A stretch of DNA of 64,000 nt from Bacteroides sp. MSB163 (GCF_036416795.1 NZ_CP143867.1:4084001-4148000); one strand, 5' to 3'; positions 7,273 to 17,449 are shown, numbered from the stretch's first letter. Notes: generated by a model not told the origin, from the sequence alone. Program-made: numbers and translations.

Positions 7273-9306
7273 TTACCATCCCGGATTTTGCTTCAGCTGA
7301 GGATTCAGACGAATCTGTACCTGTGGAATAGGTTGCAGATAATCGCGTTGGCTGAAATTCAGATTTCCTGCTAAGGTAGCAATAGAGCGTCCGTAGTCGG
7401 GATCATTCGGACCGGTTCCTTCGTAAATGCCATATAGCAAGGGATATTTCTCCGGATAGTAACAAGGTTCACCGAAGTAGTTGGCATCATTGGCCTTTTC
7501 TGTTTCGTAGGCTGTTCCCAAGATGCGGTGACCTAACTTTTGACCTGTAAGATTGATGTGGGCAATCCCCCAACGTTTCAAATCATCCAAGCGGAAACCT
7601 TCTCCGAAGAGTTCACATGCTCTTTCGCGGCGGATTTCATCCAGCATGTTCATTTTCTTACAGATTGTTTTACCAGTTGCGTGATCGAACCATCCGGCAT
7701 CCCAAACATTGGCAATCAAAGCATTTGTCAAAGGAGCAACACGTGCACGTTCCCGGTTTTTGTTGATAGAGAAGTTCAGGTCTTCATCGGAGATTGAACC
7801 GTTGCCCAATTCACAAGTTGCTTCTGCATAAATCAAGTGTACTTCTGCCAGACGGATCAGCGGAAAATCTGCGGATTCACTATTGGACACAGATCGGCCT
7901 GCACCTTCAATTAAGAATTTACGGCTACCGTAGGAACTGGCTGTACTGTTATTGCGGAGAGTAGGTTTGAATACTCCGCAAGAGCTTTTGTAGGCAGGAT
8001 CATTGGCATTGTATACATCGTTGTTTTGTGGGAATACAGGATCGGGATATGGTTTTCCTGCTGCTGTAAGTTGTCTGCCATCTTCAGTGCGGCTGCTCCA
8101 GAAAGTACGGTCGGGTATTGACATGGCGCAACCTACAAAACGGTAGTCACGGTTCCGGAATTCACCCACAAATGTATCATATCCTTCAAACTGTGGATTA
8201 TCTTGTGCATCTGACATATTGCCTGTATAACTGATACGGATAGGTAATCCGTTGCGACACAAGAAGCTTTCACCAAATGAAGTGCTGATGTTCGAACCTT
8301 GCCAGGTGGCAACCGTATGTGATAAGTTGATGCCGCCCTGACCTAAATTGTAATCATACTTTTTGTATAAGATAAATTCTTTATTTGTTTTCTTTCCTGC
8401 GTTTTTGAAGTTTGGGATATTTTCTGCTCCGTCATCAATATTGAACAGGTAGAAATAACTCAAAGAATCACATTCGTTCCAAAGTTTGAAAGTTCCGGTT
8501 TCGGCTTCGGTGATAACTTCGCCCGAAAGCTTTTTTGCTTCAGTCAGCATCTTTTCGATAGAGTAATATCCTTCCGGTTTAGCTGTACCGGCACCTGATT
8601 CATTACCGTTTCCATCCAGATCGTAGTTGAGGGTAGGAACGTATTTTTCCCATGTAGCTTCGTAAAGCAGTACTCTCGCTAAAAATGCTTTGGCAGCTTC
8701 TTTACTGACTTTTCCTTTAGAAGAAGCAGGGATATCTGTTTCTTTGGGCAATAAAGGAATGGCTGTTTCCAAGTCGGAAATGATAAAATTAGCTACCTCA
8801 TAGCGGCTCTTACGCGGACCGTATATTACTCCGTCATTAACGTCCAGTACATGGTCTACGATGGGTACACCACCGAAAAGTCTTAGAAGGTAGAAGTGTT
8901 GCCATGCACGGAAGAAGTAGGCTGTTCCTATGGGCTGGGCTATAGCGTCTTTGTCACCGAACTCTTCTGCTTTTTGCAATAGGATGTTGCAAGTGCGGAT
9001 ATGCCCGTAAGGCTTGTCCCATTGCCAGTTGCTTTCCGGTGCCGAACCACCGCCATTACTGCCTAATCCTGAAATATCAAGGTTACGGTCCATGACGTCA
9101 TAATTGGCTTTATTATCGTAATTTTTCCATCCCTCCATGTTATACAGGGCATTAGCTGCCTGTACAAAATGTTCCGGAGTTTTGAAGACGATTGCTTCTG
9201 TTCCTTGCGACAATGGCTCTTTTTCAAGAAAGTCGCTACATGCAGACAGTGACAAAGTCAATGCTGAGGCTAAGAATATTTTGTTTATTATGGTTTTCAT
9301 ACTCAT
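7273..9306 (-). CDS. SusD-family outer-membrane glycan-binding lipoprotein (PUL 1)
   Basis: This 677-residue lipoprotein has the lipobox LSLSACSDF near residue 23. It shows SusD/RagB hallmarks: an N-terminal SusD-like TPR region (NALYNMEGWKNYD, FFRAWQHFYLLRLFGGVPIV), RDYRFVGCAM, the conserved IRLAEVHLIYAEATCELG and RRERACELFGEGFRLDDLKRW helices, and the family terminus IPQVQIRLNPQLKQNPGW. It binds glycans at the cell surface and caps the SusC channel encoded 18 bp upstream. It is longer than the usual 500-600 residues because of loops in the middle. An alternative start two codons downstream (9300) is equally possible. Confidence 0.93.
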   Translation of the reverse strand: MSMKTIINKIFLASALTLSLSACSDFLEKEPLSQGTEAIVFKTPEHFVQAANALYNMEGWKNYDNKANYDVMDRNLDISGLGSNGGGSAPESNWQWDKPYGHIRTCNILLQKAEEFGDKDAIAQPIGTAYFFRAWQHFYLLRLFGGVPIVDHVLDVNDGVIYGPRKSRYEVANFIISDLETAIPLLPKETDIPASSKGKVSKEAAKAFLARVLLYEATWEKYVPTLNYDLDGNGNESGAGTAKPEGYYSIEKMLTEAKKLSGEVITEAETGTFKLWNECDSLSYFYLFNIDDGAENIPNFKNAGKKTNKEFILYKKYDYNLGQGGINLSHTVATWQGSNISTSFGESFLCRNGLPIRISYTGNMSDAQDNPQFEGYDTFVGEFRNRDYRFVGCAMSIPDRTFWSSRTEDGRQLTAAGKPYPDPVFPQNNDVYNANDPAYKSSCGVFKPTLRNNSTASSYGSRKFLIEGAGRSVSNSESADFPLIRLAEVHLIYAEATCELGNGSISDEDLNFSINKNRERARVAPLTNALIANVWDAGWFDHATGKTICKKMNMLDEIRRERACELFGEGFRLDDLKRWGIAHINLTGQKLGHRILGTAYETEKANDANYFGEPCYYPEKYPLLYGIYEGTGPNDPDYGRSIATLAGNLNFSQRDYLQPIPQVQIRLNPQLKQNPGW

Positions 9307-9324
9307 ATTTTTTAGAAAGTTATA

Positions 9325-12300
9325 TTAGAATGTAAGATCCACACCGAATGTTATCAGGCGGCTGAATGGGAATGTATTGTTACCACCTTCTCCATGCTCA
9401 GGGTCATAACCGTCTTTGATTTTCGTCCATTCCCACAAATCGTCACCAGAGAAACAAAATCTGAGTTTACTAAGTCCTGCTTTAGCAATCCATTGTTTGG
9501 GGAGCGAATAACCTATTACCAATGATTTCAGGCGGATGTATCTGTTGTTCTGTACACTGATATCCTTGTTCTCATAGTTGAATCGGTTGAAACCATTATC
9601 GCGTGACAGGATGGTGTACTGTGCATCCGGATTTTCCTGAGTCCAGGTTTTACCCATAAACGTACTGTTCTGCATGGTATAGTTTGTCACAAATGGTGCA
9701 TAGATACTTCCGGTTCTTAAAGTGACCTGTTTACCAATTCCCTGGAAAAAAGCGGAGAAATCTATGCCTTTCCATTCCAGTCCTGCCTTTATGCTGAATG
9801 CTAAACGGGGAGCTGCATCTCCTGCATAATAAAGGTCTTCTGTAGTAATGGCACCGTCACCATTGAGGTCAACGAGTTTGCGAGCACCCGGACGAAGGCG
9901 GTTGAGACCAGTTTCTCCCGGTGCAGGAAGAATATTGTTCGGCTTAACTCCTCCGTTTGCTGTATAATAATACATTTCATAGAAAGCGTCCACTTCCTCC
10001 TGAGTCTGGAAGATACCGTCTGTCTGATAGACATAAATGGCATTTATAGGCTTGTTTATCAGTCGGCTTGTATTCTTACCCGGATTAGGAACATTTTCAT
10101 TATTGGTTAATTCGAGTACCTTAGACCAAGCATCAGAAAGTGAAGCTCCTATGTTATATCTTACTTGTCCCACTTGGTCGTTCCAATTAAGAGCAAGTTC
10201 CCAACCTTTGGCGCGGAGTTTACCATTATTGGTTTTCGGAGCACCGGCACCCAAAACAGAGGGATAATCTACACCGATGAACATACCGTTATTAGTCTTG
10301 ATAAAGTAGTCGAACGAACCTCTCAAACGATTATTCAGGAAAGCGAAATCCAATCCGAAGTTGTGGCTGTCAATTGTTTCCCAGGTACGTTGGTCAGATC
10401 TCATACCGTCAATCCACAAAGATGTATGATGTGAAGGATCTTCTCCGAAAAGAGTGCCTCCAGTCTTGATTGCCGAATAACGTTCGTAGTTGCCGATTCC
10501 TTCTACACTACCGGTTTTACCATAGTTGTAACGCACTTTTAAATCACTCAGCCAAGAATAATCTTTGAGGAAATTTTCTTGTGAAATTCTCCAGAAGCCG
10601 GAAATTGAATAGAAGTTTTTCCAACGTTGTTGCTTGGATAACTTAGAAGAACCATCACGGCGACCTAATACTTCGATTGAGTATTTGTTATCGTAAATAT
10701 AGTTTGCACGTCCTAAATAGGAAACGAATCCCCAGGAACTCTGTCCGCCATAAGCTTCATTATTGGTACCGCTGATCCATACATCGAGGTCGGTAAGGTC
10801 GGACCCTGAATAAAGAGGACCCATGTTGCGTTTTCCACCTATCTTTTTAGAAGTTTCTTGCTCTGCGGTCATACCAATCATGGCAGATACGGTATGGACA
10901 TTGGCAAAGGTACGTTCATAATTGGCAAAAGCGCCCAAAGTAACATTTTCCCATTTTTCAATATTCTCATTCAATGAGCCGGGACCTTGTTTATTACCGG
11001 TAGCTGTGCCTACCCAGTCATAATAATACACAGGATTTTTGACTTCCTGAATGCTTCTTTCCACCAGTTTATAATTACCGGAAGCTGAAAGAGAAAAGCC
11101 TTTCACCCATTTTGAGAAGTCGTACGTAGCTTTCATGTTGCCACGGAAAGTTGTTAATGAATTTTTCTTCTGTCCCCCCTGAATAAGGCCACCTACCGGG
11201 TTACGGTTACCGCTAAATGTATCATATGCGTCCCCATTCTGATTATAAATAGCCCAGAACCAAGGATCCATCCAGCCTGCTCCTACGTCAGTGGTCGGGG
11301 TAGTGATATCGCGCTTGTCATAAGACATGCTTGTCTCAAATTTCAGGAAGTCAGTAGCATTATAATCTACATTCAGACGTGCACCGTACTTTTTGTCTCC
11401 ATCTTCTGCTACTTTCAGTTGTGAGTTGTTTTCAGAGTAACTTAAAGATGCGCGATAACTGAATCTGTCATCAGCCCCTGCGATACTTACCGAGTGCTTT
11501 TGTGAGGTAGCCTGACCATACAAATAGTCTTGCATATATACGTTGGGATCCCAGCGCTCTACTTTAGTGCCATTTTGAAGTGTGAGGACATTTCCGTTTC
11601 TAAGGGCATTGAACAATTTTTCTCCCTTATAAATAGTGGGCTGCCCTGTTGCCGGATCAATATCTGTCTCGTCCAATGTGGGACCACCAAAAGAGTTGAA
11701 AATCCACCAGTTGATATTCTTATGAATTTCCTCCGGAGTAGTCAGACTTGGATTATTGGCAACTGTATCGTAGTACTGTGCCTCATAGAACATGTCTAAC
11801 CACTCACGATTGGTGGTAAGGGGCATCTGAATACCATTGATAGTTCTGCTGACAGAACCGTTATAAGAAATTTGCGCTTTGCCTTTCTTACCACGTTTGG
11901 TAGTCACCAATACAACACCCGAAGCTGAGCGTGCACCATAAATAGCTGCCGAAGCATCCTTCAATACAGAAATATTTTCGATGTCACTTGCATCCATTGA
12001 GTTCAATTCATCCATTGAACCGGACATGCCATCAATGATAATCAATGGTGAAGAGTTACCGTTGATGGAGATGTCACCACGAATTTTCATGGCTGCTCCT
12101 TCGCTACCCGGACGAGAAGAACTACGGGTAATGGTTAATCCCGGAATCTCACCTTGCAAGGCTACCGTAGCATTGGCAATACCTTTATTGGCGAAAGCTT
12201 CATCACCTTTAATCTGGCTGATAGCGGAAGTCAGAGATGCTTTCTTTTGTGCACCATAACCAGTGACTACAACTTCATCCAATAGTTCTGAATCTTCCTG

Positions 12301-12618
12301 CAATTGGACATTAATCGTAGTTTTTCCTGCAATGGGAATTTCCTGGGTTTTGTAACCTACAAAGGAAATAACCAGTGTACCTTTCGCGTTATTCAGGACA
12401 AAATTGCCATCTATATCGGTAATAACACCGTTCGTCGTACCTTTTATTGTTACATTCGCACCAATAACGGGTTCACCGGTATTATCTATCACTTTACCGC
12501 GTATGGTTTGTCCGTCTTGTTGTATTTCCTGTGTCACTTGTACTGCTGCATTGACATTATATACAGGAGATAATGTTGTCAGGCATAAAGCAGCCGCAAA
12601 TATAAATTTCTTTCTCAT
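9325..12618 (-). CDS. SusC-family TonB-dependent outer-membrane transporter (PUL 1)
   Basis: The protein has 1097 residues and a signal peptide ending near VNAAVQ. Residues about 38-115 are a carboxypeptidase-regulatory-like domain (IRGKVIDNTGEPVIGANVTI). The TonB box and SusC signature LDEVVVTGYGAQKK follow, then the plug (IPGLTITRSSSRPGSEGAAM, SVLKDASAAIYGARSASGVV) and a large barrel ending in the family pattern RLITFGVDLTF. It imports oligosaccharides across the outer membrane using TonB-ExbBD energy, with the SusD partner encoded next. It is 35 bp downstream of the discoidin-like lipoprotein gene, so the operon order is lipoprotein-susC-susD-GH51-beta-helix enzyme. Confidence 0.95.
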   Translation of the reverse strand: MRKKFIFAAALCLTTLSPVYNVNAAVQVTQEIQQDGQTIRGKVIDNTGEPVIGANVTIKGTTNGVITDIDGNFVLNNAKGTLVISFVGYKTQEIPIAGKTTINVQLQEDSELLDEVVVTGYGAQKKASLTSAISQIKGDEAFANKGIANATVALQGEIPGLTITRSSSRPGSEGAAMKIRGDISINGNSSPLIIIDGMSGSMDELNSMDASDIENISVLKDASAAIYGARSASGVVLVTTKRGKKGKAQISYNGSVSRTINGIQMPLTTNREWLDMFYEAQYYDTVANNPSLTTPEEIHKNINWWIFNSFGGPTLDETDIDPATGQPTIYKGEKLFNALRNGNVLTLQNGTKVERWDPNVYMQDYLYGQATSQKHSVSIAGADDRFSYRASLSYSENNSQLKVAEDGDKKYGARLNVDYNATDFLKFETSMSYDKRDITTPTTDVGAGWMDPWFWAIYNQNGDAYDTFSGNRNPVGGLIQGGQKKNSLTTFRGNMKATYDFSKWVKGFSLSASGNYKLVERSIQEVKNPVYYYDWVGTATGNKQGPGSLNENIEKWENVTLGAFANYERTFANVHTVSAMIGMTAEQETSKKIGGKRNMGPLYSGSDLTDLDVWISGTNNEAYGGQSSWGFVSYLGRANYIYDNKYSIEVLGRRDGSSKLSKQQRWKNFYSISGFWRISQENFLKDYSWLSDLKVRYNYGKTGSVEGIGNYERYSAIKTGGTLFGEDPSHHTSLWIDGMRSDQRTWETIDSHNFGLDFAFLNNRLRGSFDYFIKTNNGMFIGVDYPSVLGAGAPKTNNGKLRAKGWELALNWNDQVGQVRYNIGASLSDAWSKVLELTNNENVPNPGKNTSRLINKPINAIYVYQTDGIFQTQEEVDAFYEMYYYTANGGVKPNNILPAPGETGLNRLRPGARKLVDLNGDGAITTEDLYYAGDAAPRLAFSIKAGLEWKGIDFSAFFQGIGKQVTLRTGSIYAPFVTNYTMQNSTFMGKTWTQENPDAQYTILSRDNGFNRFNYENKDISVQNNRYIRLKSLVIGYSLPKQWIAKAGLSKLRFCFSGDDLWEWTKIKDGYDPEHGEGGNNTFPFSRLITFGVDLTF

Positions 12619-12653
12619 GATATAAACATATTTATATTTTAGTATTGGATTTA

Positions 12654-13904
12654 TTATTCGGCACCATATACATTGATTTCGGAAACCATTGCCTGAGCGC
12701 CTGTACCTTTATGTTCTGTTCCGAAATACACTTTTATGTACCTGGCAACCGGATTCGAATTTATACGGTATACTTGTGGATCATCAATACCCGGGTCGAA
12801 AGTAAAGGCACCGTGGTTGGTCCATGCCCAACTGTCTGGATTGTCTTTGTTCGCTGCATCTTCGTCAGAACATGTATAGAAGATCTGACCTTTCTGCCCT
12901 CTAGCATCACCTTGACGTCGTATCAGTTCAATGCTGCTGATAGTAACGTTCTTACCCATATCGACAATAAACCAGTGGGGATAATTGCTGGCTTGTTTCC
13001 AGGAAGCGTGCCAATAGGTTTCTAAATTGTCATCAAGCATTGCAATGACACGTCCTGCCGGTGATTTGCCGCCGCCTTCTCCGATTGTTTCCTGTGAGCT
13101 ATACCCGATAGTACCGGCGTTTGAACTGTCATTATAACCCGGGAATGACCAGTTAGCCTTGGATATTTTCACTACAGCTATTGGAGTAATTTTAAATTCT
13201 ATCGGTTCAGATGCATTTTCATCTGTGTCTTCGGTAGTTACATTTATAATACACTCTTCGCCGGATAAGAAATCATCTTTTCCGTAGGAAAGCTGAACAA
13301 ACTGCTTGCTTTCGCTATTTCCGTTTATTTGGAATTTGAATGTACCTGCTTTTTTAGAATCACTTGCCGCATAATAATTGAGGACAATGTAAACCGGAGT
13401 ATTATAGATGTTTTTCCAATTTACATATATCCCTCCAAGGTCAGGAGTTAAAGTAATAGTTTTAGCTACGTCTACAAATGCCGGTGTTTGGGGTGACGCA
13501 GATACTTCGACTGCTCCTTCATTGTTGCCCCTTACAGAACAAGAAAATAGAGAGAAAGAAACCGCATTGGTATTGCCAAAACCACTGATAGTGGTTTGTG
13601 CAATTCCACTATCATTCGCTTTCTCCTTAGAAATGAGTTTATACTTTTTTACTCCTTTCGTATTTGTGTATTCAATTTTGGTGTACATGAAACTTTCATC
13701 GGTGGGATTAGTCCAAGTCAGATATACTTCACCGGGACCGGATTCTGTAGTTACATTTGTTACTTTGGCTGGTGCCTTGTCATTGAGCTTTATTCGTCCT
13801 TCTCCATCGTCGTTGCATGAGTTGAAAATGACAGACAGAGAACACAAAATCACCGTAGAGAAGAAGGTTCTCTTGAACGGGAACTTTAGCAAATCTTTCT
13901 TCAT
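12654..13904 (-). CDS. Surface lipoprotein with fibronectin-like repeats and discoidin (F5/8) domain
   Basis: This 416-residue lipoprotein has the lipobox IFNSCNDD. Residues about 40-240 look like two Ig/fibronectin-type modules of the DUF4959/DUF5126 kind (KVTNVTTESGPGEVYLTWTN, then a second module with IYVNWKNI). The last ~150 residues are discoidin/F5-8-type (ETYWHASWKQASNYPHWFIVDMGKNVT, RYIKVYFGTEHKGTGAQAM). Proteins of this type occur in Bacteroides PULs as accessory glycan-binding surface proteins. Here the gene precedes susC, 41 bp after the ECF sigma gene, whereas such genes more often follow susD. Its leader is almost the same as that of the PUL 2 susC gene. Confidence 0.75.
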   Translation of the reverse strand: MKKDLLKFPFKRTFFSTVILCSLSVIFNSCNDDGEGRIKLNDKAPAKVTNVTTESGPGEVYLTWTNPTDESFMYTKIEYTNTKGVKKYKLISKEKANDSGIAQTTISGFGNTNAVSFSLFSCSVRGNNEGAVEVSASPQTPAFVDVAKTITLTPDLGGIYVNWKNIYNTPVYIVLNYYAASDSKKAGTFKFQINGNSESKQFVQLSYGKDDFLSGEECIINVTTEDTDENASEPIEFKITPIAVVKISKANWSFPGYNDSSNAGTIGYSSQETIGEGGGKSPAGRVIAMLDDNLETYWHASWKQASNYPHWFIVDMGKNVTISSIELIRRQGDARGQKGQIFYTCSDEDAANKDNPDSWAWTNHGAFTFDPGIDDPQVYRINSNPVARYIKVYFGTEHKGTGAQAMVSEINVYGAE

Positions 13905-13951
13905 AAACTATAAATTTAAAATTAACACTATTGTTATAAATCTAATTAGAT
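13905..13951 (-). promoter_or_regulatory. Conserved leader between sigma gene and first PUL 1 gene
   Basis: This 41-bp spacer and the sigma stop codon contain the 12-bp palindrome ATCTAATTAGAT (13940-13951) followed, in the direction of transcription, by GTGTTAATTTTAAATTTATA. The same arrangement recurs at 25410-25461. No TAnnTTTG box is present, so this may be an alternative-sigma promoter, an operator or a conserved ribosome-binding leader. Confidence 0.5.
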
Positions 13952-14461
13952 ACATTGTCTGATGAAATCACGTACTACCTTACGGCTGACAAACAGATGG
14001 TTTTCGACCGTACGAGGAGATATACTGAGTTCAGTAGAAATTTCGGAAATGGATTTTTCTTCGAAGCGATTCATGGTATAAATCTTTCTGCGTTGGTCGG
14101 AGAGCATCCTTAATTTATGTTTCTCTAAGAGAGAAAGTTCTTTTGCAATAATGAGACTTTCCGTCTCGTTTGTATAGGTTATAGCATGATCATATATATA
14201 TGAGGTGATTTCCTGCTTCTTATAATAACGGCGCAGATAGTCGTTCAGCAAATTACGGGCAATGGTGAAAATGAAATATTTCACGGTATCGGGGCGAAGC
14301 ATTTGTTTATAGTCCATAAGACGCAGAAATACATCTTGGGATAAATCCCTTGCTGTTTCCCAATTATTAATTCTATAATAAATATAAGAACATACTGATG
14401 GGTAGTATTCTTTATAAGAATCGGTAATGAGGCAGGGTGTTGTTGCTTTTAAGTCTTCCAT
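13946..14461 (-). CDS. ECF-type RNA polymerase sigma factor (PUL 1)
   Basis: This 171-residue sigma-70 family protein has region 2 (YYPSVCSYIYYRINNWETAR, then DLSQDVFLRLMD, FTIARNLLNDYLRRYYKKQE) and region 4 (LSDQRRKIYTMNRFEEKS, then ISEISTELSISPRTVENHLF). ECF factors redirect RNA polymerase to specific promoters, in Bacteroides often those of adjacent susCD genes. There is no FecR-like anti-sigma gene beside it, which is the usual partner. It is by eye about two-thirds identical to the sigma factor at 25456-25971, including a nearly invariant central block. It is transcribed from its own -7 box at 14526-14533 and probably into the PUL 1 operon 41 bp downstream. Confidence 0.88.
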   Translation of the reverse strand: MEDLKATTPCLITDSYKEYYPSVCSYIYYRINNWETARDLSQDVFLRLMDYKQMLRPDTVKYFIFTIARNLLNDYLRRYYKKQEITSYIYDHAITYTNETESLIIAKELSLLEKHKLRMLSDQRRKIYTMNRFEEKSISEISTELSISPRTVENHLFVSRKVVRDFIRQCI

Positions 14462-14525
14462 GCTTTCGATTTTTGGTTTTACAATTTGCTGTTTATAGAA
14501 CCTTTCTTTGTCAAGAAGTTCAATG

Positions 14526-14533
14526 CAAAAATA
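14526..14533 (-). promoter_or_regulatory. -7 element of the PUL 1 sigma gene
   Basis: Reverse-strand TATTTTTG is a perfect TAnnTTTG, 64 bp upstream of the sigma start codon. The -33 region is only GTTT-like. A leader of about 55 nt is implied. Confidence 0.5.
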
Positions 14534-14635
14534 AGTAGTAAGAAACAGACTGAAAACGAAAAAAGGATGGAAGGTGTATCAAACTTATGAAAGATACTAT
14601 TTATGTTTAATTTCCTTGATTATCAATAAAATAAA

Positions 14636-14661
14636 GCGGTATCACAAATAAGTGATACCGC
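14636..14661 (-). terminator. Intrinsic terminator of the PUL 1 regulator gene
   Basis: A perfect 10-bp stem GCGGTATCAC/GTGATACCGC with a 6-nt loop lies 19 bp beyond the regulator stop and is followed on the reverse strand by TTTATTTTATTG. It separates the regulator transcript from the sigma promoter. Confidence 0.8.
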
Positions 14662-14680
14662 CGGTAATATGGAGAATGGG

Positions 14681-17449
14681 TTATTCTTTATCGAATTGCT
14701 GGATATATTCGTTGGGGGTAGTACCTGTAAACTTCTTGAAAGCTCGGAAAAACGATGCTTTTGATTTAAAACCACATTTTTCAGCCAATGTGACCAAAGT
14801 ATATTTTTTATGTTTGCCTTCGCTGACCGACTGCTTGAACTGCTCAACACGGTAGCTGTTGACAAAATCGTAATATCCCATTTTGAGATAATGGGTGAAT
14901 ATAGCGGAAAGGAGATAGGTGGGGTAACCGATAGCAACCGCCACTTCTGATTGTTTCAAGTCTACGTTCAGGTAAGCTTGTTGCTTCTGCATATATTTCT
15001 TTAGTGCATCAATTACTTCGCTGGCTTCTTTTTCACTTAGCTTCACATAGCTTTCCGTAGTTTGGATAGTAACTTTTTTCTCCGGTTGGGAATCTTCCGG
15101 TAATTTATCGGGGACGGTTGCGTTTACTGATACTGTTTTCTTGTTCTTGAAAACGAATAAAGAAACTATCACTATTATTATTATAATACCGGCATAAGCC
15201 ATCCAAGAACGATTAGTTCTTATTTTAAATGAAACCTGATCTATTGAATCTGAGTCCAGAAACTTACGGATCTGGAAAACATACTCTCCGGCAGGCAGGT
15301 CAAAATAAGAAACTTTATCTTCGTTGGTCAGCACTGTCCACGTAGAATCTTTGCCTTGAAGCATGTACTCATACTTAATAAGTTCCGGTTTTTCGTATCC
15401 TAAAGAGGCGAATCGGAAAGTGATAGTATTTTCATTTGATTTTAAATACAAAGTAGAATCCGGCTTTAATTTATAATCGTCAGCATAGAAGTTACCATTG
15501 ATCTGTATTTCTGTGATTTGTACGGGTGAGGGGATAAAGTTTGCCCGGGGATTTACCATGAACAACCCTTTCACGCCACATATCCATAACATACCATTTT
15601 TATCCTTTAAGATTGGTGGTCCGGCATTGGTATTCAAATCATTTATAGAAGGAAAAAATGTGTAGCGATTCAGGTTCTCATCAATTCGTAATAGTCCATC
15701 CCATTGCCCTAACCAATAAAATCCTTGGTCATCTTGTATAAAATTGGGGCAAAGAGGGGAGAGGTGATGAAAATGATTCAATGATTTATCAGCCACTAAC
15801 AAGCGGTTGTTTAACTGGCAGAAGAAGAGTGTGCCGTCTCTCCCTTCATAAATGTATCGGATAGCTTCTTTACAATAGACCTCTGGCAACATATCCTGGC
15901 TACATTTTCCAGTCTGGCTATCAAATACTGCCAAACCTTTATCCGTGCCTACCCAAAAGCGCTTGGCTGAATCTAAATAGATACCATATACGATATTGCC
16001 TGGCATACCACTGTTTGATGCATTGTACTCCCGGACTGCTTGAGTTTGTCTGTCATATGAATAAAGACCGTCAGAAGTTGCTAACCATAATTTCCCGTTT
16101 TCATCTTCTAAAAACATGAAAATATCATTCGATACGCATGCACGAGTCAGGGGTGTTTCTTTAAAAGTAGCGGTTTGAGGAGTGAAGGCGGACAAACCAC
16201 CTCCACAGGTTCCAACTAATATATCTCCTTCGTATTCATGAAAGGAAAATATCAGATTGGAGCGTAAATTTCCGGTTTTATCGCCTCGGACATCTATGTA
16301 TTGTATTTTTCCGGTCGCTTCGTGTACGTAATAGAACCCTTCCCGCGTACCGATGAAGCTATACTCTCGAGTAGGAAGAAAACTACGTACTGCAATGTCT
16401 TTGGTTTTGAAGATTCCTTTGTCATAGCGTTTGAAAGACTCATTTTTCTTCCTCAATATATTCATACCCAGATAGTATCCTGTTCCACACCATATATCAC
16501 CTTGAGACAGCAAGATGGAGGAAATGTTGTTGGATAAGAGATCCTGTTCTGTTTCTCTACCATAGGTAGCAGAATAAATGATTTTTCTTTCGTTTAAGGA
16601 TAGTAGAAAAATTCCCTGTCCGCTGGTAGCAACTCCCAAAACATCTTTTTCATAGGTAAGATTTGAAATGGGTACTTTGATTTCATTCCAGTAAGGAGCA
16701 AAGTTCAGGTGAAGTAAATTGAAAGTTATAATGTTTCCCTTTTCTGTGCCTATATACAAAGTATCATCTACTTTCACAAGACATTTTAATTGTCCGCATG
16801 AAGATAGAGTACATCTATATTGTTTGAGTGAACCGGATTTGGCATCGCAAATAACAATTCCATTTGGAGTTAACAACCAAACAGAATTATGATTGTATAT
16901 TGCAATATCCAAGATACGATTATTATCAGAAAGAATGTTTTTCTCATCAATAATAATGTGTCGGAGTTTTTTCCCATCGTAGATGTAGAGTCCATTTACT
17001 GTCCCTATATAGAGTCTGTTTTCCTCATCTTTTTCTAATGCTTGGACAGAAAAGTTTATTTCCTCAGTAAATACTCGTTCTAATATACGTTTTTCATGGT
17101 TCATGCGAAAAAGACCTTGGATAGTACCTGCCCAAAAATCATGTTTGTGATTTTCTATCAATGCGTTGACTAGAAAAGGAGAAGGAGTTATTCCTACTTG
17201 TTTTTCAGCGAAGGTATAAAGTGAAGTATATTTACCGTTTATGCGTTCAACTGTAGTACCCGTACCTACCCAGATAAAACCGTCGGAATCTTTATAAATG
17301 CAATTGACACGATTGTCTTCGAATTTGCAATTCGCTTCTTCGTTTCCTATTGAATAGATAATATAGTTATTGTCGGAAGCAAAGATATTAAATGCCCCGA
17401 TAAAAAGTATTACGAGAATTAATATGTGTTTTCCTAAGGACATAAGCAT
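14681..17449 (-). CDS. Membrane-bound Reg_prop/Y_Y_Y sensor fused directly to AraC-type DNA-binding domain (no kinase)
   Basis: The 922 residues start with a signal or anchor segment (ILVILFIGAFNIFAS). A periplasmic double propeller of Reg_prop repeats follows (SDGFIWVGTGT, ENGKLWLATSDGLYSYD, KNGMLWICGVKGLF), then a Y_Y_Y domain (YEYMLQGKDSTW) and one transmembrane helix (AYAGIIIIIVIVSLFVF, about 765-785). The protein ends in an AraC-type double helix-turn-helix (YTLVTLAEKCGFKSKASFFR, TTPNEYIQQF). Hybrid two-component regulators of PULs normally have HisKA, HATPase and receiver domains between the membrane helix and the AraC domain. Here only about 60 residues separate them. Signalling must be by direct coupling across the membrane. 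It probably controls the sigma factor and PUL 1. Confidence 0.88.
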   Translation of the reverse strand: MLMSLGKHILILVILFIGAFNIFASDNNYIIYSIGNEEANCKFEDNRVNCIYKDSDGFIWVGTGTTVERINGKYTSLYTFAEKQVGITPSPFLVNALIENHKHDFWAGTIQGLFRMNHEKRILERVFTEEINFSVQALEKDEENRLYIGTVNGLYIYDGKKLRHIIIDEKNILSDNNRILDIAIYNHNSVWLLTPNGIVICDAKSGSLKQYRCTLSSCGQLKCLVKVDDTLYIGTEKGNIITFNLLHLNFAPYWNEIKVPISNLTYEKDVLGVATSGQGIFLLSLNERKIIYSATYGRETEQDLLSNNISSILLSQGDIWCGTGYYLGMNILRKKNESFKRYDKGIFKTKDIAVRSFLPTREYSFIGTREGFYYVHEATGKIQYIDVRGDKTGNLRSNLIFSFHEYEGDILVGTCGGGLSAFTPQTATFKETPLTRACVSNDIFMFLEDENGKLWLATSDGLYSYDRQTQAVREYNASNSGMPGNIVYGIYLDSAKRFWVGTDKGLAVFDSQTGKCSQDMLPEVYCKEAIRYIYEGRDGTLFFCQLNNRLLVADKSLNHFHHLSPLCPNFIQDDQGFYWLGQWDGLLRIDENLNRYTFFPSINDLNTNAGPPILKDKNGMLWICGVKGLFMVNPRANFIPSPVQITEIQINGNFYADDYKLKPDSTLYLKSNENTITFRFASLGYEKPELIKYEYMLQGKDSTWTVLTNEDKVSYFDLPAGEYVFQIRKFLDSDSIDQVSFKIRTNRSWMAYAGIIIIIVIVSLFVFKNKKTVSVNATVPDKLPEDSQPEKKVTIQTTESYVKLSEKEASEVIDALKKYMQKQQAYLNVDLKQSEVAVAIGYPTYLLSAIFTHYLKMGYYDFVNSYRVEQFKQSVSEGKHKKYTLVTLAEKCGFKSKASFFRAFKKFTGTTPNEYIQQFDKE

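Noticed and set aside
14462..14680. Anti-sigma factor gene next to the PUL 1 ECF sigma gene
   Set aside because: The region holds only a promoter and a terminator. Short frames there overlap the regulator's 3' end and lack FecR features or a membrane helix.
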